Of a stretch of DNA of 64,000 nt, positions 15,658 to 23,057 are shown piece by piece (position 1 is the stretch's first letter; each line of letters opens with the position of its first letter). Under the pieces are notes generated by a model that searched no databases, was not told the origin of the DNA, and saw nothing but the letters and a program-made list of their open reading frames with translations. Made by a program: the position numbers and the translations under genes. The stretch covers positions 2,108,001-2,172,000 of the forward strand of contig NZ_JAEMWU010000001.1 in assembly GCF_017303215.1 (NCBI RefSeq), in the 5' to 3' direction. The stretch comes from Microbacterium esteraromaticum (GTDB taxonomy: Bacteria > Actinomycetota > Actinomycetes > Actinomycetales > Microbacteriaceae).

Positions 15658-16497
15658 ATGACCGAGGTCCCGTTCTTCACCGCCCACAACGGCTTCCGGA
15701 TGCCGGCGATCGGCCTGGGCACGTACCGCCTCAACGGAGATGCGGGTGCCGCAGCCGTCACCGCCGCGATCGCACTCGGATACCGCTTGATCGATTCGGC
15801 GTTCAACTACGAGAACGAAGGCGCCGTCGGCGCCGGCATCGCAGCATCCGATGTGGATCGCTCCGATCTCATCGTCACGACCAAGCTGCCCGGCCGCCAC
15901 CACGAGAGCGCCCGGGCTCGCGTGAGCATCGAGGAGAGCCGGTACCGCCTCGGCCTCGACGCCACCGACCTGCACCTGATCCACTGGCCCAACCCCGCGC
16001 GCGATCTGTATGCACAGGCGTGGCAAGCGCTCGTGGACGCGCAACAGCGCGGCACCGTCCGCCAGATCGGCGTGTCGAACTTCCTCCCCGAGCACCTGGA
16101 TCGCATCGAGCGCGAGTCCGGCGTGCGGCCGGTGACGAACCAGATCGAGGTGCACCCGTACTTCCCGCAGGAAGACGCCGTGCGACTCCATGCCCAGCGC
16201 GGCATACTCACGGTCGCCTGGAGTCCCCTCGGGCGGGCCGGAGAACTACTGGCAGAACCGGTCATCGTCGACATCGCATCCACGCATGGCATCACGCCGG
16301 CACAGACCGTGCTCGCGTGGCATGCGGCGAGAGGCACGGTCTCGATCCCGAAGGCCTCGTCAGCCGCCCATCAGCGGGCGAACCTTGCCGCCGCCGCAGT
16401 GGTGCTCTCACCCGGCGAAGTCGAGGCCATCACCGGGCTGGGGCGACCCGACGGGCGACTGTTCAACGCAGACCCCGCGCATCACCAGGAACTGTGA
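15658..16497 (+). CDS. Aldo/keto reductase
   Basis: A 279-residue NADPH-dependent oxidoreductase of the AKR superfamily, closest in pattern to 2,5-diketo-D-gluconate reductases. The catalytic tetrad is in place: Asp and Tyr in RLIDSAFNYENE, Lys in VTTKLPG, His in LHLIHWPNP. The cofactor-binding end shows GVSNFLPEHL, TNQIEVHPYF and SIPKASSAAHQRAN. The natural substrate cannot be told from sequence. GAAAGGAG precedes the ATG with ideal spacing, and TAGGCT near 15626 is a likely -10. Convergent with the GAP-family gene, 13 bp apart. Confidence 0.93.
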   Translation: MTEVPFFTAHNGFRMPAIGLGTYRLNGDAGAAAVTAAIALGYRLIDSAFNYENEGAVGAGIAASDVDRSDLIVTTKLPGRHHESARARVSIEESRYRLGLDATDLHLIHWPNPARDLYAQAWQALVDAQQRGTVRQIGVSNFLPEHLDRIERESGVRPVTNQIEVHPYFPQEDAVRLHAQRGILTVAWSPLGRAGELLAEPVIVDIASTHGITPAQTVLAWHAARGTVSIPKASSAAHQRANLAAAAVVLSPGEVEAITGLGRPDGRLFNADPAHHQEL

Positions 16498-16510
16498 CGC
16501 GTCCCGTCGC

Positions 16511-17224
16511 TCACACCCAGATCTGCACGGCCTTGACGATCTGCAGCACGCCGACAATCGAGAGCACCCCCGCGCTCAGATAGCCGTTGTGCTTCAGCAT
16601 CCACCGACGCAGCCCGCGCAGCATCGGTTCGGCGCGCTGGCGCCGAAACAGCACGATCAGCACCGGAACCGCGACCGGCGCCGCCGCGGCGACTACGAAC
16701 CCCAGACCGAGCATCACCCGTTCGCCGCCACCGGGTGTGGTGTGAATGATCGCCAGTGCCGCCGCGGCGACCAGCGAGATGTTCATCGGGTTCAAGAAGA
16801 TCGCCGCGCCCAGACCGAAGGACCGTGGTGGCGTGTACCGGGCGACGCTACGAACAAGACGAGGAAGCTGCGGCGCCGCGGCCGCAAGCTCGTCCGGAGT
16901 GCGGGCCGCGGCGACGAGCTCGATCACCCGTCGCGCGCGCAGATAGATCCAGCCCGCACCGCCGAGGCAGATCGCGCCGATCACGATGTGCAGCACCGCC
17001 ACCCAACCCGGTTGGCGATACGGTCCCAAGTCGCCGGCCGCCACCAGCAGCAGGATGCCCGCCGTCAGCAGGAAGGCGATGCTCAGCATCCACCCCGCCA
17101 GGTAGGCGATGCCGTTGCGACGAGGACGCCGCGAGAGCAGGATGCCGATCAGCCCCAGCACGGCCAGCGGACTCGCCATCACCCCGAGCGCCACCGGGAT
17201 CAACTGCCACACCGCGCCGATCAT
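16511..17224 (-). CDS. GAP family multi-pass membrane protein
   Basis: A 237-residue protein with about six membrane segments, beginning with WQLIPVALGVMASPLAVLGLIGILLS and including GLGAAIFLNPMNISLVAAAALAII. It matches the GAP family (Sap, sulfolipid-1-addressing protein), distant relatives of LysE exporters. In mycobacteria Sap helps deliver a glycolipid to the surface; the substrate here is unknown. The start is 16 bp after the stop of the upstream membrane gene, so it is probably the last gene of a leftward unit that begins at SulP. Confidence 0.85.
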   Translation of the reverse strand: MIGAVWQLIPVALGVMASPLAVLGLIGILLSRRPRRNGIAYLAGWMLSIAFLLTAGILLLVAAGDLGPYRQPGWVAVLHIVIGAICLGGAGWIYLRARRVIELVAAARTPDELAAAAPQLPRLVRSVARYTPPRSFGLGAAIFLNPMNISLVAAAALAIIHTTPGGGERVMLGLGFVVAAAAPVAVPVLIVLFRRQRAEPMLRGLRRWMLKHNGYLSAGVLSIVGVLQIVKAVQIWV

Positions 17225-17240
17225 GCGCGACTCCGATCGA

Positions 17241-18620
17241 TCAGCCCATCTTCGCGCTGGGCACGGGCTCCGATTCCGTTTCGTCCTCGTCAGCGTGCGC
17301 GACGTCGTCGCCGTCAGCCGCCGCGTCGCCTTCCGGTCCGTCCTCTTCCGGTGTTCCGCTGCGCACCAGTTCCACGATGATCAGCAGCACACCGAATCCA
17401 GTTGCCGTCCACAGCACGGTCGCGAACGAGATCGGACGCGCCATCATCAGCACGACCAGTGCGATCACCAGTCCCGCCACCAGGATCGCGCCGCGATAGC
17501 GTTCCACCGCCGCACCGAACCTGCCGGTAGAGAGACCTCGGTGCTCGGCAGCCGAGCGCACGGCGGTGAATCCGCTGCCGAGCAACCCGCGCACAGCGAC
17601 GGCCGGGCGGCTCGTCCCCGCGAACCAGGCCCAGATCGCGACCACGACACCGAAGAACGCGAGCGCCATGATCGTCGACCGCAACAGCACCGTGAGGCCG
17701 TCGAACAGCGCATCGGCCGCGTCAAAGGTCATCGTCGACGGTGCGACGGCTCGGGCGAAGAAGCCCCGCCCGATTCCTACCCCGGCCGCGAGCAGCAGGA
17801 ACATCGCCGCGAACGACGCCGACGTCCACATCAGCGCACGCGTGCGGTCCTTCGCGAGTGCGACGCCGAGCACGAGCAGCCCGAACACGATCCATGGCAG
17901 CCAGAACCCGACCGACACGGCGATCTGATACACCGTGCGCACCAGCACGAGGGCATCCGCCTGCGCAATAGGCACGGTGCGGTCGATCACCGGGATCAGC
18001 CCTGCGATACCGACCCCACGATCGGTGAGCGTCTGCTTGACCTGAGCCACGAGAACGCCGAGGTCGATGGCCAGCACGCCGTCGTCGGTCAGCTGCAGCG
18101 CGGTGCCGGGCTGGTCCTGCATGATCGCGACCGCCCGCTCATGGGCGAGCCGCAGCGACTGCGTCCAGATCACGGCGAACTGTTCAGAAGCCACCAGGTC
18201 GTGGACGACCCCGTCGATAAGCGAAACAACTCCACGGGCTGCGGGGGCCTGTAGCAACGTCAGAGCCGACTCCGCGCGCGGCGGCAGGTCGAGTCCCCGA
18301 AGGCCGTCGAAGACGTCCTCGACGACGGCATCGACGTCGATGTTGTCGAGGATCGCTGCGTTCACCTGGTCGGCGACAAAGTCCTGCACGTCAGGGTCCG
18401 ATGCCAGCGGCGCGAACGTGGCCACGAAACGATCCGTGTCCACCAGCTGCACGCGCGCCCAGGTGCCGACCGCGGCAACGGGCGCGAGCAGCACACCAAG
18501 GACCAGCGCGATGACGGCGACTATGCTCGTCGCCGCAGGGCGCCGACGCGGGCGCCGCAGTCCCGCGTTCTCCTTTTCGAGTTGTTCAACCCTGGCTCTC
18601 AGATCTTCCAGCTCGCCCAT
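17241..18620 (-). CDS. Conserved multi-pass membrane protein with N-terminal coiled coil
   Basis: This 459-residue protein starts MGELEDLRARVEQLEKENAG, a short coiled coil, after AGAGGAG. A membrane segment follows at about residues 30-52, then a large extracytoplasmic region to about residue 240. Four or so further segments lie between about 245 and 430, and the C-terminus is acidic. The extracytoplasmic part contains VQLVDTDRFVATFAPLASDPDVQ, a pattern seen in actinobacterial hypothetical membrane proteins. I do not know a function. It stands between the SHOCT protein and the GAP family gene on the same strand. Confidence 0.8.
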   Translation of the reverse strand: MGELEDLRARVEQLEKENAGLRRPRRRPAATSIVAVIALVLGVLLAPVAAVGTWARVQLVDTDRFVATFAPLASDPDVQDFVADQVNAAILDNIDVDAVVEDVFDGLRGLDLPPRAESALTLLQAPAARGVVSLIDGVVHDLVASEQFAVIWTQSLRLAHERAVAIMQDQPGTALQLTDDGVLAIDLGVLVAQVKQTLTDRGVGIAGLIPVIDRTVPIAQADALVLVRTVYQIAVSVGFWLPWIVFGLLVLGVALAKDRTRALMWTSASFAAMFLLLAAGVGIGRGFFARAVAPSTMTFDAADALFDGLTVLLRSTIMALAFFGVVVAIWAWFAGTSRPAVAVRGLLGSGFTAVRSAAEHRGLSTGRFGAAVERYRGAILVAGLVIALVVLMMARPISFATVLWTATGFGVLLIIVELVRSGTPEEDGPEGDAAADGDDVAHADEDETESEPVPSAKMG

Positions 18621-18708
18621 CTGATCTCCTCTTTCCGGTGCGGACCGCGCGACGGCATCCACGAAGGCGCCGACCAGGCGAACGACCGGTCGGACGCCTC
18701 GCGACGTG

Positions 18709-19056
18709 TCAGCTCAGCAACTTCTGCTTGGCTGCGGCGAACTCGTCATCTGAGAGCACTCCCGCATCGTGGAGCCCGCTCAGCTGCTGCAGCTTGGCGA
18801 TCATATCGCCACCCGCGTCAGCGGCCGGGGCCTGCGGGGCGGGGGCCACCGGTGCCGGCGCGTACTGTGCCGCGGCCTGTTGCGCCGCGGCATCGATCTG
18901 TGCCTGCTGCGCGGCAGCCTGATACTGCTCCTGCTGGGCGCGCTCCTGCTGTCTGCGTGCGGCGCTGCCCTGCACAGCGCTGGCGGTACCGGCGACGACG
19001 GCTGTTCGAGCCGCCAGACCGATCAGACCGGGCCTGCCTACTCTTCTCAATGGCAT
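18709..19056 (-). CDS. SHOCT domain protein
   Basis: A 115-residue protein with a basic N-terminus and a short hydrophobic Ala/Gly segment (GLIGLAARTAVVAGTASAV). A Gln/Ala-rich linker and a Pro/Ala stretch follow, then a C-terminal SHOCT domain (MIAKLQQLSGLHDAGVLSDDEFAAAKQKLLS region). SHOCT domains are short oligomerisation modules found next to membrane segments. The ATG at 19056 lies one base after the DUF6325 stop with AGGAAGG 9 nt upstream. A GTG at 19065 is possible but poorly spaced. The tight junction shows translational coupling. Confidence 0.86.
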   Translation of the reverse strand: MPLRRVGRPGLIGLAARTAVVAGTASAVQGSAARRQQERAQQEQYQAAAQQAQIDAAAQQAAAQYAPAPVAPAPQAPAADAGGDMIAKLQQLSGLHDAGVLSDDEFAAAKQKLLS

Positions 19057-19057
19057 C

Positions 19058-19489
19058 TCACTCACCTTCCTGTTCGAGAATGTCGATCATCGCGTTCACG
19101 ACCGGGGCGGGGACCCGCTCGGTGCGCAGCACCTCACCGCCCGACGCCCGCAGCTTCGCCGCCAAGGTGCGGGCGAAGGCGAGCTCGAGTACGACCACGG
19201 CTGCCGAGGTGCCGGCAGGCACGTGCTGGGCCAGCGTCATGATGTCCTCTTCACCGGCCAGTCCGTCGGCGAGCGGGTGTGCTTCACCGAGCAGGTCTGC
19301 CTGGTCGACGTCGAGATCGCGCGTCTCGACGTCACCACCGGCGGTCTTCGTCAACAGGACGAAGTCGAGCAGGCGCACGGCGCCTGAGGCGAGCAGATCT
19401 CGTAGCGCCTGGAACGTCTCGGGGTCGGGGCCTTCGCCTTCGAACCCGACCAGATAGAACTCGACGGGTCCGTAACGGAAATCGTTCAT
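19058..19489 (-). CDS. DUF6325 family protein (copy 1)
   Basis: This 143-residue soluble acidic protein starts MNDFRYGPVEFYLVGFEGEGP after AGGAGA. It has a ferredoxin-like pattern: FQALRDLLASGAVRLLDFVLLTK, then GTSAAVVVLELAFARTLAAKLRASGGEVLRTE. The layout recalls DUF1269 proteins but lacks their central glycine-rich membrane-like insert. Function unknown; such proteins are often found among envelope or stress genes. It lies 14 bp downstream of the SulP stop. A second copy is encoded at 22556-23029. Confidence 0.82.
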   Translation of the reverse strand: MNDFRYGPVEFYLVGFEGEGPDPETFQALRDLLASGAVRLLDFVLLTKTAGGDVETRDLDVDQADLLGEAHPLADGLAGEEDIMTLAQHVPAGTSAAVVVLELAFARTLAAKLRASGGEVLRTERVPAPVVNAMIDILEQEGE

Positions 19490-19503
19490 GTGGTTCTCCT
19501 GTC

Positions 19504-21177
19504 TCACTGCTGTTCGCGGAGCTGATTTCGCGCGTCATCGGTGCGCAAGGCGTCCAGTGCCGCGCGGTTGGTCTCGAAGATGTGTTGGCCGGCGAGGATG
19601 CCGAGCCGCTCCAAGCGCGGGCGCGCGGCCGCCCGGAGCCGGCTGAACGACAGCGTCACGCCCTCTGATCGGAGCCAATCCGTCAGCCCCTCAAAGGACT
19701 CCGCGGCAGTGACGTCCGCATCGGTCACCGCTTCCATATCGATCACGACGTGCTGCACGACGCCGGCGCCGGGGGCGCGCACGGCGCGGCGTACGGCTCC
19801 CGCGAACGCGTCGCCGTTGGCGAAGAACATCGGCGCGGCCATCCTGATCACGACGACCCCGGGGGCCGTCATCGCGCCGGTTGCGGCGGGATCGAGAAGG
19901 GATGCCGTGGGCGAACCATCGGCGGCGAGCACATCGATTGCGGGGTTCGACGCCCGCTTGGCGATGTTGACGAGGGCGAGCACGAAGGCGACGAGGATGC
20001 CGGCGATCGAACCGACGAACAGCGTGGTCAGGAAGCACACCGCGCCGATGCTGAACTCGAAACGATCCTGGTGCCAGAGTGCGCGGAACTCACGGAATCC
20101 CAGCAGCGGCAGGATTGCCACGCCGACGATGGCGCCGATCGCCGGCGACGGGATGTCTTCCAGTAGCCCGGTACCGAAGAGCAACAGCAGCAGCGTGCCG
20201 ACTGCGAGTACCAGCGAGGGCAACTGCGTGCGCGATCCCGCCTGGTCCATAGCGGCGGTTCGACTTGTCGATGAGCCGACCGCGAAGCTGCCCTGCGCGC
20301 CCGCTGCCACGTTCGCGACGCCGAAGGCGAGCAGGTCGCGATTGGGCGAGGTCCGATAGTGCCGCTTCTCTCCGTACGAGCGCGACACGAGCAGTCCTTC
20401 TGCCGTGGTGACCATCGTCAGTGCCAGCGCGGATGGGATCAGCAGCAGCCAGGTTTGCCAGTCGAGCATGGGCCAGGTGAGCTGCGGTGCTCCGGCGGGC
20501 ACCTCACCGAGCACGGCGACGCCTCGGTCGCCGAGGTCGGCGACCAGAACCACGACCGTCGCGACGATCATCACGACGAGGGCCCACGGCACCATCTTCA
20601 GGAATCTCTTGCCCGCGAGCAGCACGACGACGGCGAACACCGAGATGGCCAGGGCGTAGAGATTCGTGCTGCCAAGGCCGCCGAACACGCCGACCACCTT
20701 GTCGACGAATTCCCCGCCCGAGTCGATCGAGATGCCGAGCATCTTCGCCACCTGCGAGACGAGGATGTCGAGTGCGAGTCCTCCGACGAACCCGATCAGG
20801 ATCGGCTTCGACAAGAAGTTGGCGAGGAAACCCAGCTTGAACACGGCCAGCAGCACGAACAGGATGCCGCAGATGATCGCCTGTGCCATCGCCATCGCCA
20901 GGTAGTCCTCGGAGCCCGCTGCGGCAAGACCGCCGATCGACGACGCCACCAGGGCTGCGGCCGCGGCATCGGGCGACGCCACCAGTTGCCGCGACGAGAC
21001 CACCAGCGCGTACACGATGGTCGGCACGACCAGCGCATACAGCCCCGCCGTCGCCGGCAGGCCCGCGATCTGTGCATAGCCGATGTTCAACGGAATTGCG
21101 ATCGCGAGCAGGGTGACGCCGGCGAGCATCTCGCGCACGATGTTCTTCGAGGTCAGTCCGGTCAGTGGTCTGTGCAC
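19504..21177 (-). CDS. SulP family anion transporter with STAS domain
   Basis: A 557-residue integral membrane protein. The SulP transporter core covers about residues 15-400 (MLAGVTLLAIAIPLNIGYAQIAGLPATAGLY, the family's signature start, then SSTSRTAAMDQAG and many membrane helices). A cytoplasmic STAS domain covers about residues 430-545 (HVVIDMEAVTDADVTAAESF). SulP proteins move sulfate, bicarbonate or other anions, and the ion is not predictable here. The start is a GTG at 21177 with AGAGG about 8 nt upstream. It appears to be the first gene of a leftward unit SulP-DUF6325-SHOCT-membrane protein-GAP. Confidence 0.92.
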   Translation of the reverse strand: MHRPLTGLTSKNIVREMLAGVTLLAIAIPLNIGYAQIAGLPATAGLYALVVPTIVYALVVSSRQLVASPDAAAAALVASSIGGLAAAGSEDYLAMAMAQAIICGILFVLLAVFKLGFLANFLSKPILIGFVGGLALDILVSQVAKMLGISIDSGGEFVDKVVGVFGGLGSTNLYALAISVFAVVVLLAGKRFLKMVPWALVVMIVATVVVLVADLGDRGVAVLGEVPAGAPQLTWPMLDWQTWLLLIPSALALTMVTTAEGLLVSRSYGEKRHYRTSPNRDLLAFGVANVAAGAQGSFAVGSSTSRTAAMDQAGSRTQLPSLVLAVGTLLLLLFGTGLLEDIPSPAIGAIVGVAILPLLGFREFRALWHQDRFEFSIGAVCFLTTLFVGSIAGILVAFVLALVNIAKRASNPAIDVLAADGSPTASLLDPAATGAMTAPGVVVIRMAAPMFFANGDAFAGAVRRAVRAPGAGVVQHVVIDMEAVTDADVTAAESFEGLTDWLRSEGVTLSFSRLRAAARPRLERLGILAGQHIFETNRAALDALRTDDARNQLREQQ

Positions 21178-21288
21178 CCCGTCACCTCTCTACCTCGCCA
21201 TCGCGCGCCGACTCGATCACGTGCGTGGTGCCATGCTGGCACCGCGGTCGCCCACACGGACGGCGTGCATCACCCTGGCCGGGTGATC

Positions 21289-22410
21289 TCAGTCCTCGGG
21301 GGCGGTGACCTGGCTGTTCTGCCTCGGGATCCAGACCTGGCGGATGATGATGAGCACCGATGCCGTGATCGGAATCGCCACCAGGGCGCCGAGCAGACCC
21401 ATCAGCGTCGCCCCGATCATCGCTCCGATGATCACGAGCACCCCGGGCACGGCAACCGCCCTGCCCATCACGCGCGGGGTGATCACGTACGCCTCGACCT
21501 GGATGTACGCGAGGTAGGCGATCGCGAAGACCACCGCGGCGACGGGGCTGACGAACAGCGTCGCGATGCTCCCGATCACGAGGAAGAGCACAGATCCGAT
21601 CATCGGCACGAGCGTGATGAAGAACGCGGCGAGCGCCAGCACGACGGGGGCCGACGAACCGAGCGCAAGTTGCAGCACCAGTACGACGACGGCGTTGAGC
21701 GACGAGAGCGTGATGGCACCGGCGACGACGCCTCCCACCGAACGGGTGATCTCGTCGAGCAGGTGCGAGAACCTGTCTCGACGGTAGAACGGGACGAGAG
21801 CGGCGAGCGCGTTCTTGATGGACTGCAGCGACGAGACGAAGTAAAGCGTGAGGACGACCACCATCATGAAGCTGGAGACGGCGCCGATGACGCCGAACCC
21901 GACCCGCAGCACGCCACCCGAGATGGCGAGGAATGAACTCAGCGAGGCGATCGACTGCAGCGCGTCGGCGATGACTGCCTCCAGGTCGACCCCCAGGCTG
22001 CGTTCAAGATTCAGGTACCAGTCCGCCTGCTGCATGGCGGCGATCGTCTGCGGTGCCGCGTTGACTGCTGCTGAGATCTGCCGCACGGTCGCGGGAACGA
22101 CGAGGAAGACGACGATCGCGACGATCCCGAGGAAGAGCACGGCGACGATCGTCACCCCGACAGGTCTGGTTAGTCCGCGACGTTCCAGCGCGCGCACGGC
22201 AGGATCCAGCCCGAGCGCGAGGAACAATCCGAGAAAGATCGAGATCAGCACCGTCGAGATGCCGGCGATCGTCGCGGCGAGCGCGATCGCCAGGAGGACG
22301 CCCACGGCGACGGTGAACCCCGACAGCAGAGGGTGCGCGGGCAGGAAGCGCAATGCACGGGAGCGCTCGTGCGCGCGTTGCGATGGGACGGCGGTCTTCT
22401 TCTGCCTCAC
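21289..22410 (-). CDS. AI-2E family transporter (copy 1)
   Basis: A 373-residue membrane protein of the AI-2E/UPF0118 (PF01594) family: hydrophobic pairs at the N-terminus, a soluble helical insert (VNAAPQTIAAMQQADWYLNLE), then VGFGVIGAVSSFMMVVVLTLYFV, the conserved ITLVPMIGSVLFLVIG and AYIQVEAYVITPRVMG blocks. Members include autoinducer-2 exporters and Na+/H+ antiporters. The annotation is a family name and does not show signalling. The open frame extends over the divergent gene. The GTG at 22410 is best, because TAGCGT (22418-22423) stands 7 nt before it, giving a leaderless transcript. Confidence 0.88.
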   Translation of the reverse strand: MRQKKTAVPSQRAHERSRALRFLPAHPLLSGFTVAVGVLLAIALAATIAGISTVLISIFLGLFLALGLDPAVRALERRGLTRPVGVTIVAVLFLGIVAIVVFLVVPATVRQISAAVNAAPQTIAAMQQADWYLNLERSLGVDLEAVIADALQSIASLSSFLAISGGVLRVGFGVIGAVSSFMMVVVLTLYFVSSLQSIKNALAALVPFYRRDRFSHLLDEITRSVGGVVAGAITLSSLNAVVVLVLQLALGSSAPVVLALAAFFITLVPMIGSVLFLVIGSIATLFVSPVAAVVFAIAYLAYIQVEAYVITPRVMGRAVAVPGVLVIIGAMIGATLMGLLGALVAIPITASVLIIIRQVWIPRQNSQVTAPED

Positions 22411-22417
22411 GCGCCTC

Positions 22418-22423
22418 ACGCTA
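22418..22423 (-). promoter_or_regulatory. -10 hexamer TAGCGT, leaderless AI-2E gene
   Basis: On the reverse strand TAGCGT is followed by 7 nt and then GTG at 22410. This spacing decides the start over the upstream GTG at 22419, which overlaps the hexamer. Confidence 0.55.
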
Positions 22424-22555
22424 CTCAGCGGGTGAGACCGTGGATCGTCGCGTCGCCCGATCAGGGTGAGCAGCAGTCGTGTCTGGTTCGGACGGGATGT
22501 CACCATCGCAGAATCCTGTGATGCGAGCCCTGTGATGCGGAGGGGGACCCGAGAC

Positions 22556-23029
22556 ATGCCGTTGGGACAGACCACGCTGATGCTCGCCGGAGTCGATGAT
22601 GAACGGCCCGATGCGGCTCTGTTGCGCGCGCTCGTGAGTGGCGCGGTCAGCGGCGAGATCCGCTTGCTGGACTTGGTCATCGTGCGGCGTCGCACCATCA
22701 GCAGCGGCGTCCTCTACGAGGTCGACCACGACGACCTCGCGCTGATGGGGCTCCCACTCGCGGTGCCGGGCATGATCGGTGTCGATGATGCTGCCACGCT
22801 GTGCGCGCATGTGAGCATCGGTGCTGCCGCGGCGCTCATCCTTGTCGGACATCCCGCCGTTGCACAGCCTGCGGATTGGCCGCCGACCGCGCTGCGTGCT
22901 CGGCTCATCGGCGTCTGGCCGGTCCCGGCATCTGCCGCAGACCTTGTGCTGGAGGCAGCGCGGGCCAGGGCGGTGTCCGGCGCTGTGCCCGGCCGGCGTG
23001 CGTTCCGATCACGCCGGCCGGTGGCGTGA
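22556..23029 (+). CDS. DUF6325 family protein (copy 2)
   Basis: A 157-residue protein starting MPLGQTTLMLAGVDDERPDAALLRALVSGAVSGEIRLLDLVIV, which aligns with the first DUF6325 copy (PETFQALRDLLASGAVRLLDFVLL). The second half has ATLCAHVSIGAAAALILVGHPAV and an Arg-rich C-terminus. The ATG at 22556 is preceded by GGAGGGGG. It is divergent from the AI-2E gene and convergent with the LuxR regulator (28 bp between stops). Function unknown. Confidence 0.78.
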   Translation: MPLGQTTLMLAGVDDERPDAALLRALVSGAVSGEIRLLDLVIVRRRTISSGVLYEVDHDDLALMGLPLAVPGMIGVDDAATLCAHVSIGAAAALILVGHPAVAQPADWPPTALRARLIGVWPVPASAADLVLEAARARAVSGAVPGRRAFRSRRPVA

Positions 23030-23057
23030 ACGCAACGGTGGGGCGCACCGCAACTGA